A DNA stretch of 64,000 nt from NCBI GenBank assembly GCA_016713085.1, contig JADJPV010000001.1, positions 1,302,001-1,366,000 on the forward strand, written 5' to 3'. This DNA comes from Chitinophagaceae bacterium. Lineage in GTDB: Bacteria > Bacteroidota > Bacteroidia > Chitinophagales > Chitinophagaceae. Positions 8,375-16,651 of the stretch are shown in pieces. A program made the translations under genes and the position numbers. The notes beneath the pieces were generated by a model. The model was not told the DNA's origin, did not search any database, and saw nothing but the letters and a program-made list of their open reading frames with translations. The first letter of the stretch is position 1; each line of letters starts with the position of its first letter.

Positions 8375-10961
8375 TTAATCCAATAAATATACCGGCAGGT
8401 TTTCTTCAGTAGCATGCACAATATGATTCGTTTCCATTTCCTTTGCTCCTTCAATAAACTGTTCCATGTTGTGAATCGTTTTTATTTCACCCGCATCTGT
8501 AATGGGTTCATACTTTACAAAACTTCCATTCCTGAAATAATAAAACTGTTGTTCAACGGGATCCAATGCTACAATATGCACCCACTCATTTTTATACCAT
8601 TCAAATACTTCGGGTGTAGATTGAATCGCTTTTAAAACGATGTCAGGCTGATGTTCAACAATTACCAGCAATCTAACCGGGTCATGCACTTCAATCATTT
8701 GCCATGGCAAACCGGGCCGCAGGTCGCCATCGCTGCTGTTGGCTACTCCAAACAAACCCATTACATTATGAGGAAGTTTAGTGCCGGCTCCCATTTTAAT
8801 ATTATCCACTCTCGAAAAATAATATTCAAGGTTGATGCCGCCGCAAACCAGGCCAATCGGCCGCATAACTGCCGAAAGAATTGTTCCTTCAGGATCTGTT
8901 GTGTAATCATAGCTGTTTAAGAATGCTCTTCTGTCGAGAAACAAACCTTTGGATGTTTGCCTGCGGCCAATGATTGCTAATGTATTTGTACCATGCCCCA
9001 ACTCCGGCCTTGGTTCAAACAAAGAAACCGAACGGCTGTGAATCGCTTTGCGTACCTGCTCCAATCCCTGTTTGGTATTGATTGATGCAAATCTTCTGCT
9101 GCGTTCTTTTGCATTCAGGTTTAAAGCCGTTTCAAAATTCTGGATATTAACAAGATGTCTTTTTGCATTGTCTGCATTCAAAACATCTTCATCATAATAA
9201 GCCCATACATCAGCAGCTGTATCATGCATGCTGCCTATAAACTGTGTTGTATCAGGAATAACAATTCCTTTGGCTGCCAACTGTTCTCTTACTTTTTTAT
9301 GATTTAAAATATAAGACTGCACTCTTGCATTCGTAGCACCTGGCCTTCCGCTGCAGGCACCGCAATCGTGTGCACCATGATGCGGATTGTTGGCACTGCT
9401 GCTGCCATGTGCAACAAAATAAATAATTGGTGCAAAATTTTTTAATCAATCCAATGCCACGTAAAAAGCCTTCAGCTCTTGTAACCATTTCATCGAGCGT
9501 ATAACCAATCTGCAATCCATTTTCTGTATCTGACAGGTTTTTATTTTCGATGGTAAGAGTTGATTTATTATCCATATGCCCGTATGCATTTGAAATAGCC
9601 GGGCTCATTGTTGGCCGAAACAGCATTTCCAGTTTTTTTACAAAAGCCCAAAAACCAAAACCGATGCTTAAGAAAAATCCGGAAAAAATACCGTGTGTAT
9701 GTTTGGTGTAAATCAGTTCATCTTTCCGTACAGAACTGGCGTTAGATTCTTTGATTAAATACTTAGGTGTTACAGGTGCGGGGCAAAGTTTATCATAAAA
9801 TTTACTGCCCTGCTGCTGAAAATAAAACTCTACTCCAAAAAAACCCGGAGCTCCAAATGTTTCAGATTTTTTATCTACTGCTTCAATATGCCGGCGAATG
9901 GAATCCTCTCTTTCATCAATACAAAAAATTGCCTGAAGAGAAGGAGGGGCTTTAGGGTCTGCTATTGTAAAAGGCTTATTCATTTCGGAGAGTTCCAAAA
10001 TCCCCCCTTTGGGGGGTGGGGGGGCCGCCAATAATATTCCTTTTAACACCGAGTCATAATAACTCCATTCAAAAGCATCCTGCCATAATTCAATTACTTC
10101 TGCAAATTCAGTTTTCGGAAACTCTTCAAATAAATCAACCGGCGGAACTGTAACATGATTGGCTAAAGGCTGCCATTTATTACCGAATGAATCGTTTAAT
10201 GCATCCAGCTCCATCAATAATTCAAACTCCACCAATTCCTTCAGTGTAATCAGTTTCTTGTCCAGTAATGTTTGCGGATTATCTTCCACTGCGGTTACAA
10301 AACCACTCCAGCCATGATGTGCAAACTGCTGATCAAATAAATACTGTTCAAAATATTCCTCTTTCCCTACAATCTTTGTTAACAGCTCTGTTACAGAATA
10401 ATTGCCCGATAAGAATTTCTGTTTAACAGCTTTTGTTTTAAAGAAACTCACAAAACTGTTTTGCTCCATTTCTTTCATGCTCTCTGTAAAAGGTTTACTT
10501 ACAACCGGAAAACTTTCGATTGCAATACCCTGGTCTAAAAATGCACAGAGAATACGAAACAGCAAAGGATGAACTTTATTATCCAGATCCAACTGATACA
10601 CATCTTTCCAATACTTCCGTAATTGCCCGATACGTGGATGATTAATCGTATCATACTCTTTGCTGATCAATTTTTCTTTCCAATGATCAACAGCTTCTTT
10701 TCCCTTCTTTTGCACAATCACCATTTGCAGCACATCTTTCCGTATCCTTCCGGTTGCATACATCTCCCTGTACTCCGGCAACTGCAAATGCACCTGGAAA
10801 CCAAAAATTCCGGATGCCTTGAAAATAGCATCATAAAATTTGATATGCTGAAAAGCATGCAAAGAATTATGATGTATAAAATCTTTTAATGCTTGCTGTG
10901 CAGGCAGATAATGTTTTAACTCATGTATAACATTCGCTTCGCTGAAAGTGGCTGTATTCAT
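8375..10961 (-). CDS. dabA: DabA: zinc-dependent subunit of an inorganic carbon pump (UPF0753/DUF2309; frameshifted)
   Basis: Cytoplasmic, beta-carbonic-anhydrase-like subunit of the DAB inorganic carbon accumulation system. The zinc-site pair CID (Cys347 and Asp349 from the ATG at 10961) is followed by EREDSIRRH. The second pair, the His of VAHGSSS and the first Cys of DCGACSG, is 15 residues apart, matching the His524/Cys539 spacing in Halothiobacillus DabA. That second motif is only readable after removing one base from a six-base homopolymer (forward T run 9438-9443); two open frames overlap there. The restored protein is about 861 residues, in family range. Residues near 310-340 are encoded by a repeat-like G/C-tract element (see 9938-10025). 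Confidence 0.9.
9938..10025. repeat. G/C-tract palindromic repeat element inside dabA
   Basis: A segment with a core CCCCCC-TTT-GGGGGG palindrome followed by a further G run at one end and GGAGGGGCTTTAGGG at the other. It resembles the C-tract/G-tract intergenic repeats widespread in Bacteroidota; a relative lies at 61041-61083. It is in frame with dabA and encodes a low-complexity PPPPKGG...PKAPPS stretch just before the zinc motif. Confidence 0.5.
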
Positions 10962-11004
10962 AATAATAAAAATGGGCGCAGGTTTTACCTGGCCCATTGT
11001 AATT

Positions 11005-11694
11005 CTAATGTTTCAATTCTTCTACACTGAATTCGGGGTTCATCTCGTCTTTTACATATTCCACATCGGTATAAAATTCTACCTTGCCTGTGTCAATATT
11101 ATACATGGCACCCACTACACCAATTTCTCCCTTCTCCACCATTTGTTCAATAATGAAACTTCTTTCAATAATGCTTTTTACAGAACGGCGTACATTTATC
11201 GATGATACGTTTTCGACAAAGGTTGAATTCTTTGAATGACGGTCTTTTATATTTACAGTATCTCTTTCCGCATATACCGAAGGTTGCAGTTTGGAAAGCA
11301 GTTCGGTAAGGTTACCCATTTCTACATGGTCGCAGGCCCCTTTTACTGCACCACATTTAGTATGGCCTAACACAACAATCAGTTTTGAGCCCGCCACTTT
11401 ACAGGCAAACTCCATACTTCCTAAAATATCGGTATTTACAATATTGCCTGCAATGCGAACGGAGAAAATATCGCCCAATCCCTGATCAAAAATCAACTCT
11501 GCTGATGTACGGCTGTCGATACAGCTGAGTATTATGGCAAAAGGCCATTGGCCATCACGTGTATCATTTGCCTGTGCCAGCAAATCCCTTTGTGCTTTCA
11601 GGTTTTTTACAAACCGGTCGTTTCCTTCCCTTAAAATTTCAAGCGCCATTCTCGGCGTCAGGTTTGCCTGTGTTTCTTTTGTGTGTGCCCTCAT
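11005..11694 (-). CDS. Beta-class carbonic anhydrase (in the dab operon)
   Basis: Zinc enzyme interconverting CO2 and bicarbonate. The 229-residue protein has the beta-class zinc ligands Cys58, His111 and Cys114 and the Asp60-Arg62 dyad (SCIDSR ... GHTKCG). No signal peptide is evident, so it acts in the cytoplasm. It sits 43 bases upstream of dabA and downstream of the SulP transporter, in one minus-strand operon. This suggests it balances the bicarbonate pool made by the DAB pump and the transporter; that role is inferred. It is only distantly similar to the second carbonic anhydrase at 14083. Confidence 0.93.
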   Translation of the reverse strand: MRAHTKETQANLTPRMALEILREGNDRFVKNLKAQRDLLAQANDTRDGQWPFAIILSCIDSRTSAELIFDQGLGDIFSVRIAGNIVNTDILGSMEFACKVAGSKLIVVLGHTKCGAVKGACDHVEMGNLTELLSKLQPSVYAERDTVNIKDRHSKNSTFVENVSSINVRRSVKSIIERSFIIEQMVEKGEIGVVGAMYNIDTGKVEFYTDVEYVKDEMNPEFSVEELKH

Positions 11695-11758
11695 GTTTAA
11701 TTAAGTTTTTTTATCACTACCCTTCCGGGATGTTATATTGTTATAAATTTCAAATTTC

Positions 11759-13339
11759 TTAATCCTGCTCCGAATGCACGTGCATGGCATCTTCCATTTT
11801 ATAAGCAGGCTTAAAGTTTTTAAGTGTTACTGTAATGTTTTTATCTTTCGACCCAAAGTTTACAAAGTCCCTCAGTAGTTCCAGCACATCATAATCTATA
11901 TAAACTGTGTTGGCTGCATCAATTACCAGTTTACTGTTTTCGGGAAGATGAGCCAGTGTTTGTTTAATGGCTGCTTTGTTTAAGAAAGAAACTTCCTGTG
12001 CAAGATCCATATGTATTGTTTCGCCTTCGTGGTGCTGTTCTTTTTTAAAGAAGTAGGCGAGTTTCATATTTCCTCTCAGAATAAAAATAATACTTACCAC
12101 CAAACCAATACCTACACCTTTTAATAAATCAATACCAACAACGGCTATTACAGTTACAATAAATGGTATGAATTGAAATTTACCCGACTGCCACATATGC
12201 TTAAATACTTTAGGGCTGGCCAGTTTAAATCCAATCATAATTAAAATAGCAGCTAAGCAGGCCATTGGAATCATATTCAGAATTCCGGGAATTGCAACAA
12301 CTGCAATCAGCAAAAACACACCGTGAGCTATTGCAGAAAGCTTTGACTTTGCCCCTGCATTAACATTGGCAGATGTTCTTACAATAACTGATGTCATCGG
12401 TAATCCGCCAATTAAACCTGAAAAAATATTTCCGATGCCTTGTGCTCTTAATTCTGTGTTGGCACTGGAAAATCTTTTTAATGGATCCATTTTGTCGCCT
12501 GCCTCAAGACAGAGTAATGTTTCAATACTTGCAACAGTAGCAATGGTTGCGGCCGTAATCCAAACAGCAGGATTTGCAAACCCACTGAAATCAGGAAGAC
12601 TGAATTGTCCGAAAAACTCACTGAAGGAAGAAGCTGTTGGCAGTTTCACCAGGTGTTCTCCTGCAATAACTAAATCAGGGTTTGTTACTTTGAAAATTTC
12701 ATTCAACAGAATCCCTGCTGCTACAGCTACCAATGCACCCGGAACAGCTTTTATTTTTTTCAGGAAAGGAACTTTATTAAATGCTATCAGGATACCGAGT
12801 GAAACAATTGTAACAATAATAATCCCTGTATGGGCAAAATTGAAGGAATGAATAATTTCACTGAAGAAGCCTTTATCTGCTGCATCCATCAGTTCATACG
12901 AATAAAAATCACCCTCATGTTCTTTATCATACCCGATAGCATGTGGCAGTTCCTTTTTAATAATAATAATCCCGATAGCTGTAAGCATCCCTTCAATAAC
13001 TCCTGAAGGAAAATAACTGGAAATACCTCCGGCTTTTGCAATCCCCAGTAAAAGCTGAAATACACCTGCCAGCACAACTGCCAGCAAAAATGTTTCGTAT
13101 CCAAGATTTGTTACTGCTGCAAGCACAATTGCTATAAGCCCTGCTGCAGGCCCCGATACACTGACATGTGAGCTGCTCAAAACACCAACAAGTATACCTC
13201 CAATTACGCCGGTAATAATACCGGCAAAGGGCGGAGCACCACTGGCTACTGCAATTCCTAAACAAAGTGGCAGTGCTACTAAAAATACCACCATACCAGA
13301 CAGTAAATCTGTCTTGAAATTTTTCGTGTTCAATTTCAT
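11759..13339 (-). CDS. SulP-family anion (probably bicarbonate) transporter with STAS domain
   Basis: Inner-membrane SLC26/SulP transporter of 526 residues. The N-terminal sulfate_transp domain (about residues 1-400) begins with DLLSGMVVFLVALPLCLGIA and contains the conserved SGPAAGLIAIV helix. A C-terminal STAS domain follows (about 425-526). SulP proteins carry sulfate, chloride or bicarbonate; linkage to two carbonic anhydrases and DabAB favours bicarbonate, as in BicA. That substrate is inferred from context. It is the first large gene of the dab operon, 64 bases before the carbonic anhydrase gene. Confidence 0.88.
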   Translation of the reverse strand: MKLNTKNFKTDLLSGMVVFLVALPLCLGIAVASGAPPFAGIITGVIGGILVGVLSSSHVSVSGPAAGLIAIVLAAVTNLGYETFLLAVVLAGVFQLLLGIAKAGGISSYFPSGVIEGMLTAIGIIIIKKELPHAIGYDKEHEGDFYSYELMDAADKGFFSEIIHSFNFAHTGIIIVTIVSLGILIAFNKVPFLKKIKAVPGALVAVAAGILLNEIFKVTNPDLVIAGEHLVKLPTASSFSEFFGQFSLPDFSGFANPAVWITAATIATVASIETLLCLEAGDKMDPLKRFSSANTELRAQGIGNIFSGLIGGLPMTSVIVRTSANVNAGAKSKLSAIAHGVFLLIAVVAIPGILNMIPMACLAAILIMIGFKLASPKVFKHMWQSGKFQFIPFIVTVIAVVGIDLLKGVGIGLVVSIIFILRGNMKLAYFFKKEQHHEGETIHMDLAQEVSFLNKAAIKQTLAHLPENSKLVIDAANTVYIDYDVLELLRDFVNFGSKDKNITVTLKNFKPAYKMEDAMHVHSEQD

Positions 13340-13543
13340 CTTAAACGCTTGATTATTGTAACATGGTTAATTCAACAGAACAAACTGTTGAAAATTCGAA
13401 TGAATAAAATTTGCTGTGAGCTTTTGTTTTTCCTTTTGTATACAGTGTTTCAGAATGGATAAAACATCTGTTTCATTACCCATACATGTTCTGCAGATAG
13501 TTTCATTAGCATGCAGACAGAAAAGACTGAATAAAGGAAAAAA

Positions 13544-13912
13544 TTATGCGGCGTTGGGAGGAGGTACAAGTAATTCGCCGTGATAAGCAATATAGGCTTC
13601 TGCATCTTCGCAGTTATGATACTGCGAACGAGCCAGAAAAAAATGATCTGTTACATGATGATCGTGCAGGTATTCTTCTGAGAAAGCACTGCTGCTGGGG
13701 GTCTTTTCTTCAGTAGAATTGCCAAATGGGTTTGCTGATTCTTCTTCATTTTCAGAAAGAGGGAAGCCGGATTTTTCCATCTTCTGTTTTGCAATTTCCT
13801 GCTGGCTGGCATAAACAAAAGGAGCACTTACAGTAAGCCATAGCAGAGCCATCATCATAAAAATGACGGGGAAGACTTTATTGGCTTTGTATTTTTTAGA
13901 TTTCCTTTTCAT
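13544..13912 (-). CDS. Small exported His-containing protein of unknown function
   Basis: A 122-residue protein starting MKRKSKKYK. It has one hydrophobic stretch (about residues 13-34, ending APFVYAS) that could be a signal peptide or membrane anchor, and an acidic Ser/Glu-rich middle. The C-terminal part holds His residues in HDHH..DHFF and a QYHNCEDAEAYI segment. A possible metal site can be imagined but nothing shows it. It lies 204 bases upstream of the SulP gene on the same strand, so it may belong to the carbon module. An upstream in-frame ATG at 13963 is less likely because it would bury the signal sequence. Confidence 0.55.
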   Translation of the reverse strand: MKRKSKKYKANKVFPVIFMMMALLWLTVSAPFVYASQQEIAKQKMEKSGFPLSENEEESANPFGNSTEEKTPSSSAFSEEYLHDHHVTDHFFLARSQYHNCEDAEAYIAYHGELLVPPPNAA

Positions 13913-14082
13913 GAAAATGTGCTGCAAGATATAACTTTGAAGCTTGTAAACCAAGCAATTCACTGTCGGTTGATGGTTGCAAAATTACTGACTGAAAAGT
14001 ATTTTGTTTATCTATATTTATTAAAGTTTTCTTAACAAATGAGCTGGAAAAAGATGCTTTACAACTCTATACCGGGGCAAAT

Positions 14083-14718
14083 ATGAAACCATACGAATTA
14101 CTGTTAAATGAAAATAAAAAATGGGCTGCGGAAAGAATTTTGCAGGACCCTGGCTTTTTTGACCGCCTGGCACATTTACAAACCCCTGAATTTTTATGGA
14201 TTGGCTGTAGCGACAGCCGTGTACCTGCAAATGAAATCACCGGTACAGATCCGGGAGAAATTTTTGTACACCGTAATATAGCCAACCTTGTTATTCATAC
14301 CGATGTAAATCTGCTCAGCGTTCTGGAATATGCTGTTACACATTTAAAAGTAAGGCATGTAATTATTTGCGGACATTATGGATGTGGCGGCATTAAAGCT
14401 GCCATGGGAAATCATGATTATAAACAGATCTTAAATATGTGGTTCAGGCATATTAAAGATGTGTACCGCCATAACCGGAAAGAACTTGATTCAATTACCG
14501 ATGAAGAAAAAAAGACAGACAGGTTAACAGAGCTGAATGTAATTGAACAGGTACAGCGGTTGGCAAAAACTTCCATCATACAAAAAGCGTGGAAAGAAGA
14601 ACAACGTCCTGATTTGCACGGATGGGTATATGGGTTAAAGGATGGCATCATTAATCCTGTATTTGAAATGAAGGCAAACAGCACAATCGATCCGCTGTAT
14701 GAATATGACAACCTGTAA
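14083..14718 (+). CDS. can: Beta-class carbonic anhydrase (second copy)
   Basis: Cytoplasmic beta-carbonic anhydrase of 211 residues, close to the Escherichia coli Can type. Zinc ligands are Cys42, His98 and Cys101, with Asp44-Arg46 (GCSDSR ... GHYGCGG). It is divergently placed from the SulP-dab operon and ends two bases before the convergent glycosylase gene. Two beta enzymes flanking a SulP/DAB unit suggest a locus dedicated to inorganic carbon supply. Confidence 0.93.
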   Translation: MKPYELLLNENKKWAAERILQDPGFFDRLAHLQTPEFLWIGCSDSRVPANEITGTDPGEIFVHRNIANLVIHTDVNLLSVLEYAVTHLKVRHVIICGHYGCGGIKAAMGNHDYKQILNMWFRHIKDVYRHNRKELDSITDEEKKTDRLTELNVIEQVQRLAKTSIIQKAWKEEQRPDLHGWVYGLKDGIINPVFEMKANSTIDPLYEYDNL

Positions 14719-14720
14719 GT

Positions 14721-15359
14721 TTACTGCTCAATTTTTATGTTTCTCTTTTTGATATAAGCATGCCACAGAATCATTGCAGCAATTGTTCTGTATGGCTTCC
14801 ATGGTTCTGCAATTACAAGCATTTCTTCTTTTGTGATGTGTGGAGGTAATTGCTTCCGTTCTTTAAGACTGTTTACTAATGCAATATCCCCGAGTGGAAA
14901 TAAATCAGTACGCTGCAGTGAATGCATCAGATATACATCAGCTGTCCAGTGTCCAATACCTTTTATAGAAATCAGTTGTGCACGAACATCTTCATCTGTC
15001 ATTGCAGAAAACTTTTTCCATTGGAGTTGTTTATTCACAAAAGCAGTTGCCAGTTCTTTTGCATACACTTGCTTTTGCCGGGTGAAATAACATTCCCTCA
15101 GCTCTTCATTACTCATTGCCAGAATTTTTGCAGGTGTTACTGTTCCTATTCTTTCCTTCAGTTTTTTGTAAGCAGCAAATGCAGCAGCTAAAGAAACCTG
15201 CTGTTCAAGTATAATAAGAATAAGTGTTTCAAATCCCTGTTTTCTTGTCCACATAGGTGGATAGCCATGTTCTTTGATAATGGCTTTTAGGTGTTTGTCT
15301 TTTTTCGAAAGAAGATCGCAGTATGTTTGAAAATTATCTGCAGAGAAGGTTTGAATCAT
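14721..15359 (-). CDS. DNA-3-methyladenine glycosylase II-like (HhH-GPD) protein
   Basis: Base-excision repair glycosylase of the helix-hairpin-helix GPD superfamily. The 212-residue protein has the hairpin ISIKGIGHWTADVYLM (about 130-145) and the catalytic Asp158 in FPLGD. This pattern is typical of AlkA, which removes alkylated purines. It lacks the C-terminal Fe-S cysteines of Nth/MutY. It is shorter than E. coli AlkA because the N-terminal TBP-like domain is absent, as in many bacterial homologues. It is convergent with the carbonic anhydrase gene. Confidence 0.88.
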   Translation of the reverse strand: MIQTFSADNFQTYCDLLSKKDKHLKAIIKEHGYPPMWTRKQGFETLILIILEQQVSLAAAFAAYKKLKERIGTVTPAKILAMSNEELRECYFTRQKQVYAKELATAFVNKQLQWKKFSAMTDEDVRAQLISIKGIGHWTADVYLMHSLQRTDLFPLGDIALVNSLKERKQLPPHITKEEMLVIAEPWKPYRTIAAMILWHAYIKKRNIKIEQ

Positions 15360-15398
15360 GTGCTAAAAATAAAAAGAGACAGAAGATAGAATGAAGAA

Positions 15399-15827
15399 TT
15401 ATTTATTTGCCCACTTTGGAATTTTTCCTTCCTTCTCCCATTCAATACACTTTTCTTTATGACTATTAAAATCGCCAAAACATAACGCATCTAACATTTC
15501 CTCCCTTTTCATTTCTGGATTGTTTAGTACATCACGAATAATATCTGCATGATTGTCGACATACTCCTCAAATCTTTGATAAGCCCAAATGTATTCCTTG
15601 TCGCTATTAAGGTACTGAAATTCTTTTGGCAATTCGGCGATTCCTTCTCTTAGGTTTAATCCCATAAATCTTTTGGGCAAAGTAGTTCTGTTGAATATAA
15701 AAGGGGCAGAAATTGAAATTACATTGAGGTCACCAATTAGATTTGCTATACCATGAATCTCAAGACCGGCTTTTTGTAAATGTCCAAACTGTTTTTTGAA
15801 CTCGGTAATTATGGTTTCGTAGCTCAA
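15399..15827 (-). CDS. Hypothetical protein
   Basis: A 142-residue soluble protein I do not recognise. It has no signal peptide, membrane helix or known motif. A central IPKRFMGL-like stretch and a charged, helical C-terminal half are the only visible traits. Its start overlaps the stop of the upstream enoyl-CoA hydratase gene by four bases, implying translational coupling. No function can be proposed. Confidence 0.6.
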   Translation of the reverse strand: MSYETIITEFKKQFGHLQKAGLEIHGIANLIGDLNVISISAPFIFNRTTLPKRFMGLNLREGIAELPKEFQYLNSDKEYIWAYQRFEEYVDNHADIIRDVLNNPEMKREEMLDALCFGDFNSHKEKCIEWEKEGKIPKWANK

Positions 15828-16597
15828 CTCTTAGCTTTAAATTTTGCAATTGCATTTCTTGTAAATTCACTCAGCACTAAATTTCCGCTAATCTTTGCAC
15901 GTTCAATCAACAGCTCATCCCAGTGCTCTGTTCCCTTCCAGAAAACCTTTTTCATTTCGCTCATTGCTTCAGGAGAAGAATGAGATAATGTATTTGCCAG
16001 TTTTTCTATTGATTCATCCATTGCTTCTACTGTTTGATGTAATTCAGCATACAGGCCTTTACGTCTTGCCCAATCAGCATTGCGCCAGCTGGCAGCATCA
16101 ATAGATAATTGTGAATAAGAAGAAACCCCCATTTTCCTTCCTACAGCAGGTCCAATTACAAATGGTCCAATTCCTATTGCCAGTTCACTCAATCTTATAT
16201 CTGCTCCTTCAACTGCAATAGCATAATCTGCTGCTGCTGCTATGCCAACACCACCTCCCACACATTTGCCATGCACCCTTACAATTATAAACTTGGGGCA
16301 TTTCCGCATTGCATTGATCACATTGGCAAAACCACTGAAAAACTCCAGTCCCTGTTTTTCATTTTGAATAGCAGCCAGTTCATCAAAACTGGCGCCTGCA
16401 CAAAAAGCTTTTTCTCCGGCAGAACGTAAAACAATAACAGATGTATTTGGGTCTGTTCCTGCATGCAGAATAACATTAGCCAGTTCTTTTAATACTGCAC
16501 CAGGAAGAGAATTGCTTTGCGGATGAAAAAATTCAATAAATGCAATTCCTTTATGCACTTCCGTTTTAACGTATGCTTCGTTCACTTGCTTTATCAT
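15824..16597 (-). CDS. Enoyl-CoA hydratase/isomerase family protein
   Basis: Crotonase-fold enzyme acting on acyl-CoA, 257 residues. The oxyanion-hole segments AFCAGASFDEL (about 65) and HGKCVGGGVGIA (about 108) are present, as is one catalytic-type Glu in the SELAIG segment. The second hydratase Glu has no clear counterpart, so isomerase or another crotonase chemistry is possible. It lies 54 bases downstream of paaZ on the same strand. A role in phenylacetate degradation (PaaF/PaaG-like) is inferred from that neighbour. Confidence 0.82.
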   Translation of the reverse strand: MIKQVNEAYVKTEVHKGIAFIEFFHPQSNSLPGAVLKELANVILHAGTDPNTSVIVLRSAGEKAFCAGASFDELAAIQNEKQGLEFFSGFANVINAMRKCPKFIIVRVHGKCVGGGVGIAAAADYAIAVEGADIRLSELAIGIGPFVIGPAVGRKMGVSSYSQLSIDAASWRNADWARRKGLYAELHQTVEAMDESIEKLANTLSHSSPEAMSEMKKVFWKGTEHWDELLIERAKISGNLVLSEFTRNAIAKFKAKS

Positions 16598-16651
16598 AAC
16601 CTCCTGTTTAGTCTTTTCAAGTTACTGCACTTGCAGCATAAAAACAATGAG

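Noticed and set aside
13340..13543. Riboswitch before the SulP gene
   Set aside because: No recognisable riboswitch motif or strong structure; only A/T-rich spacer.
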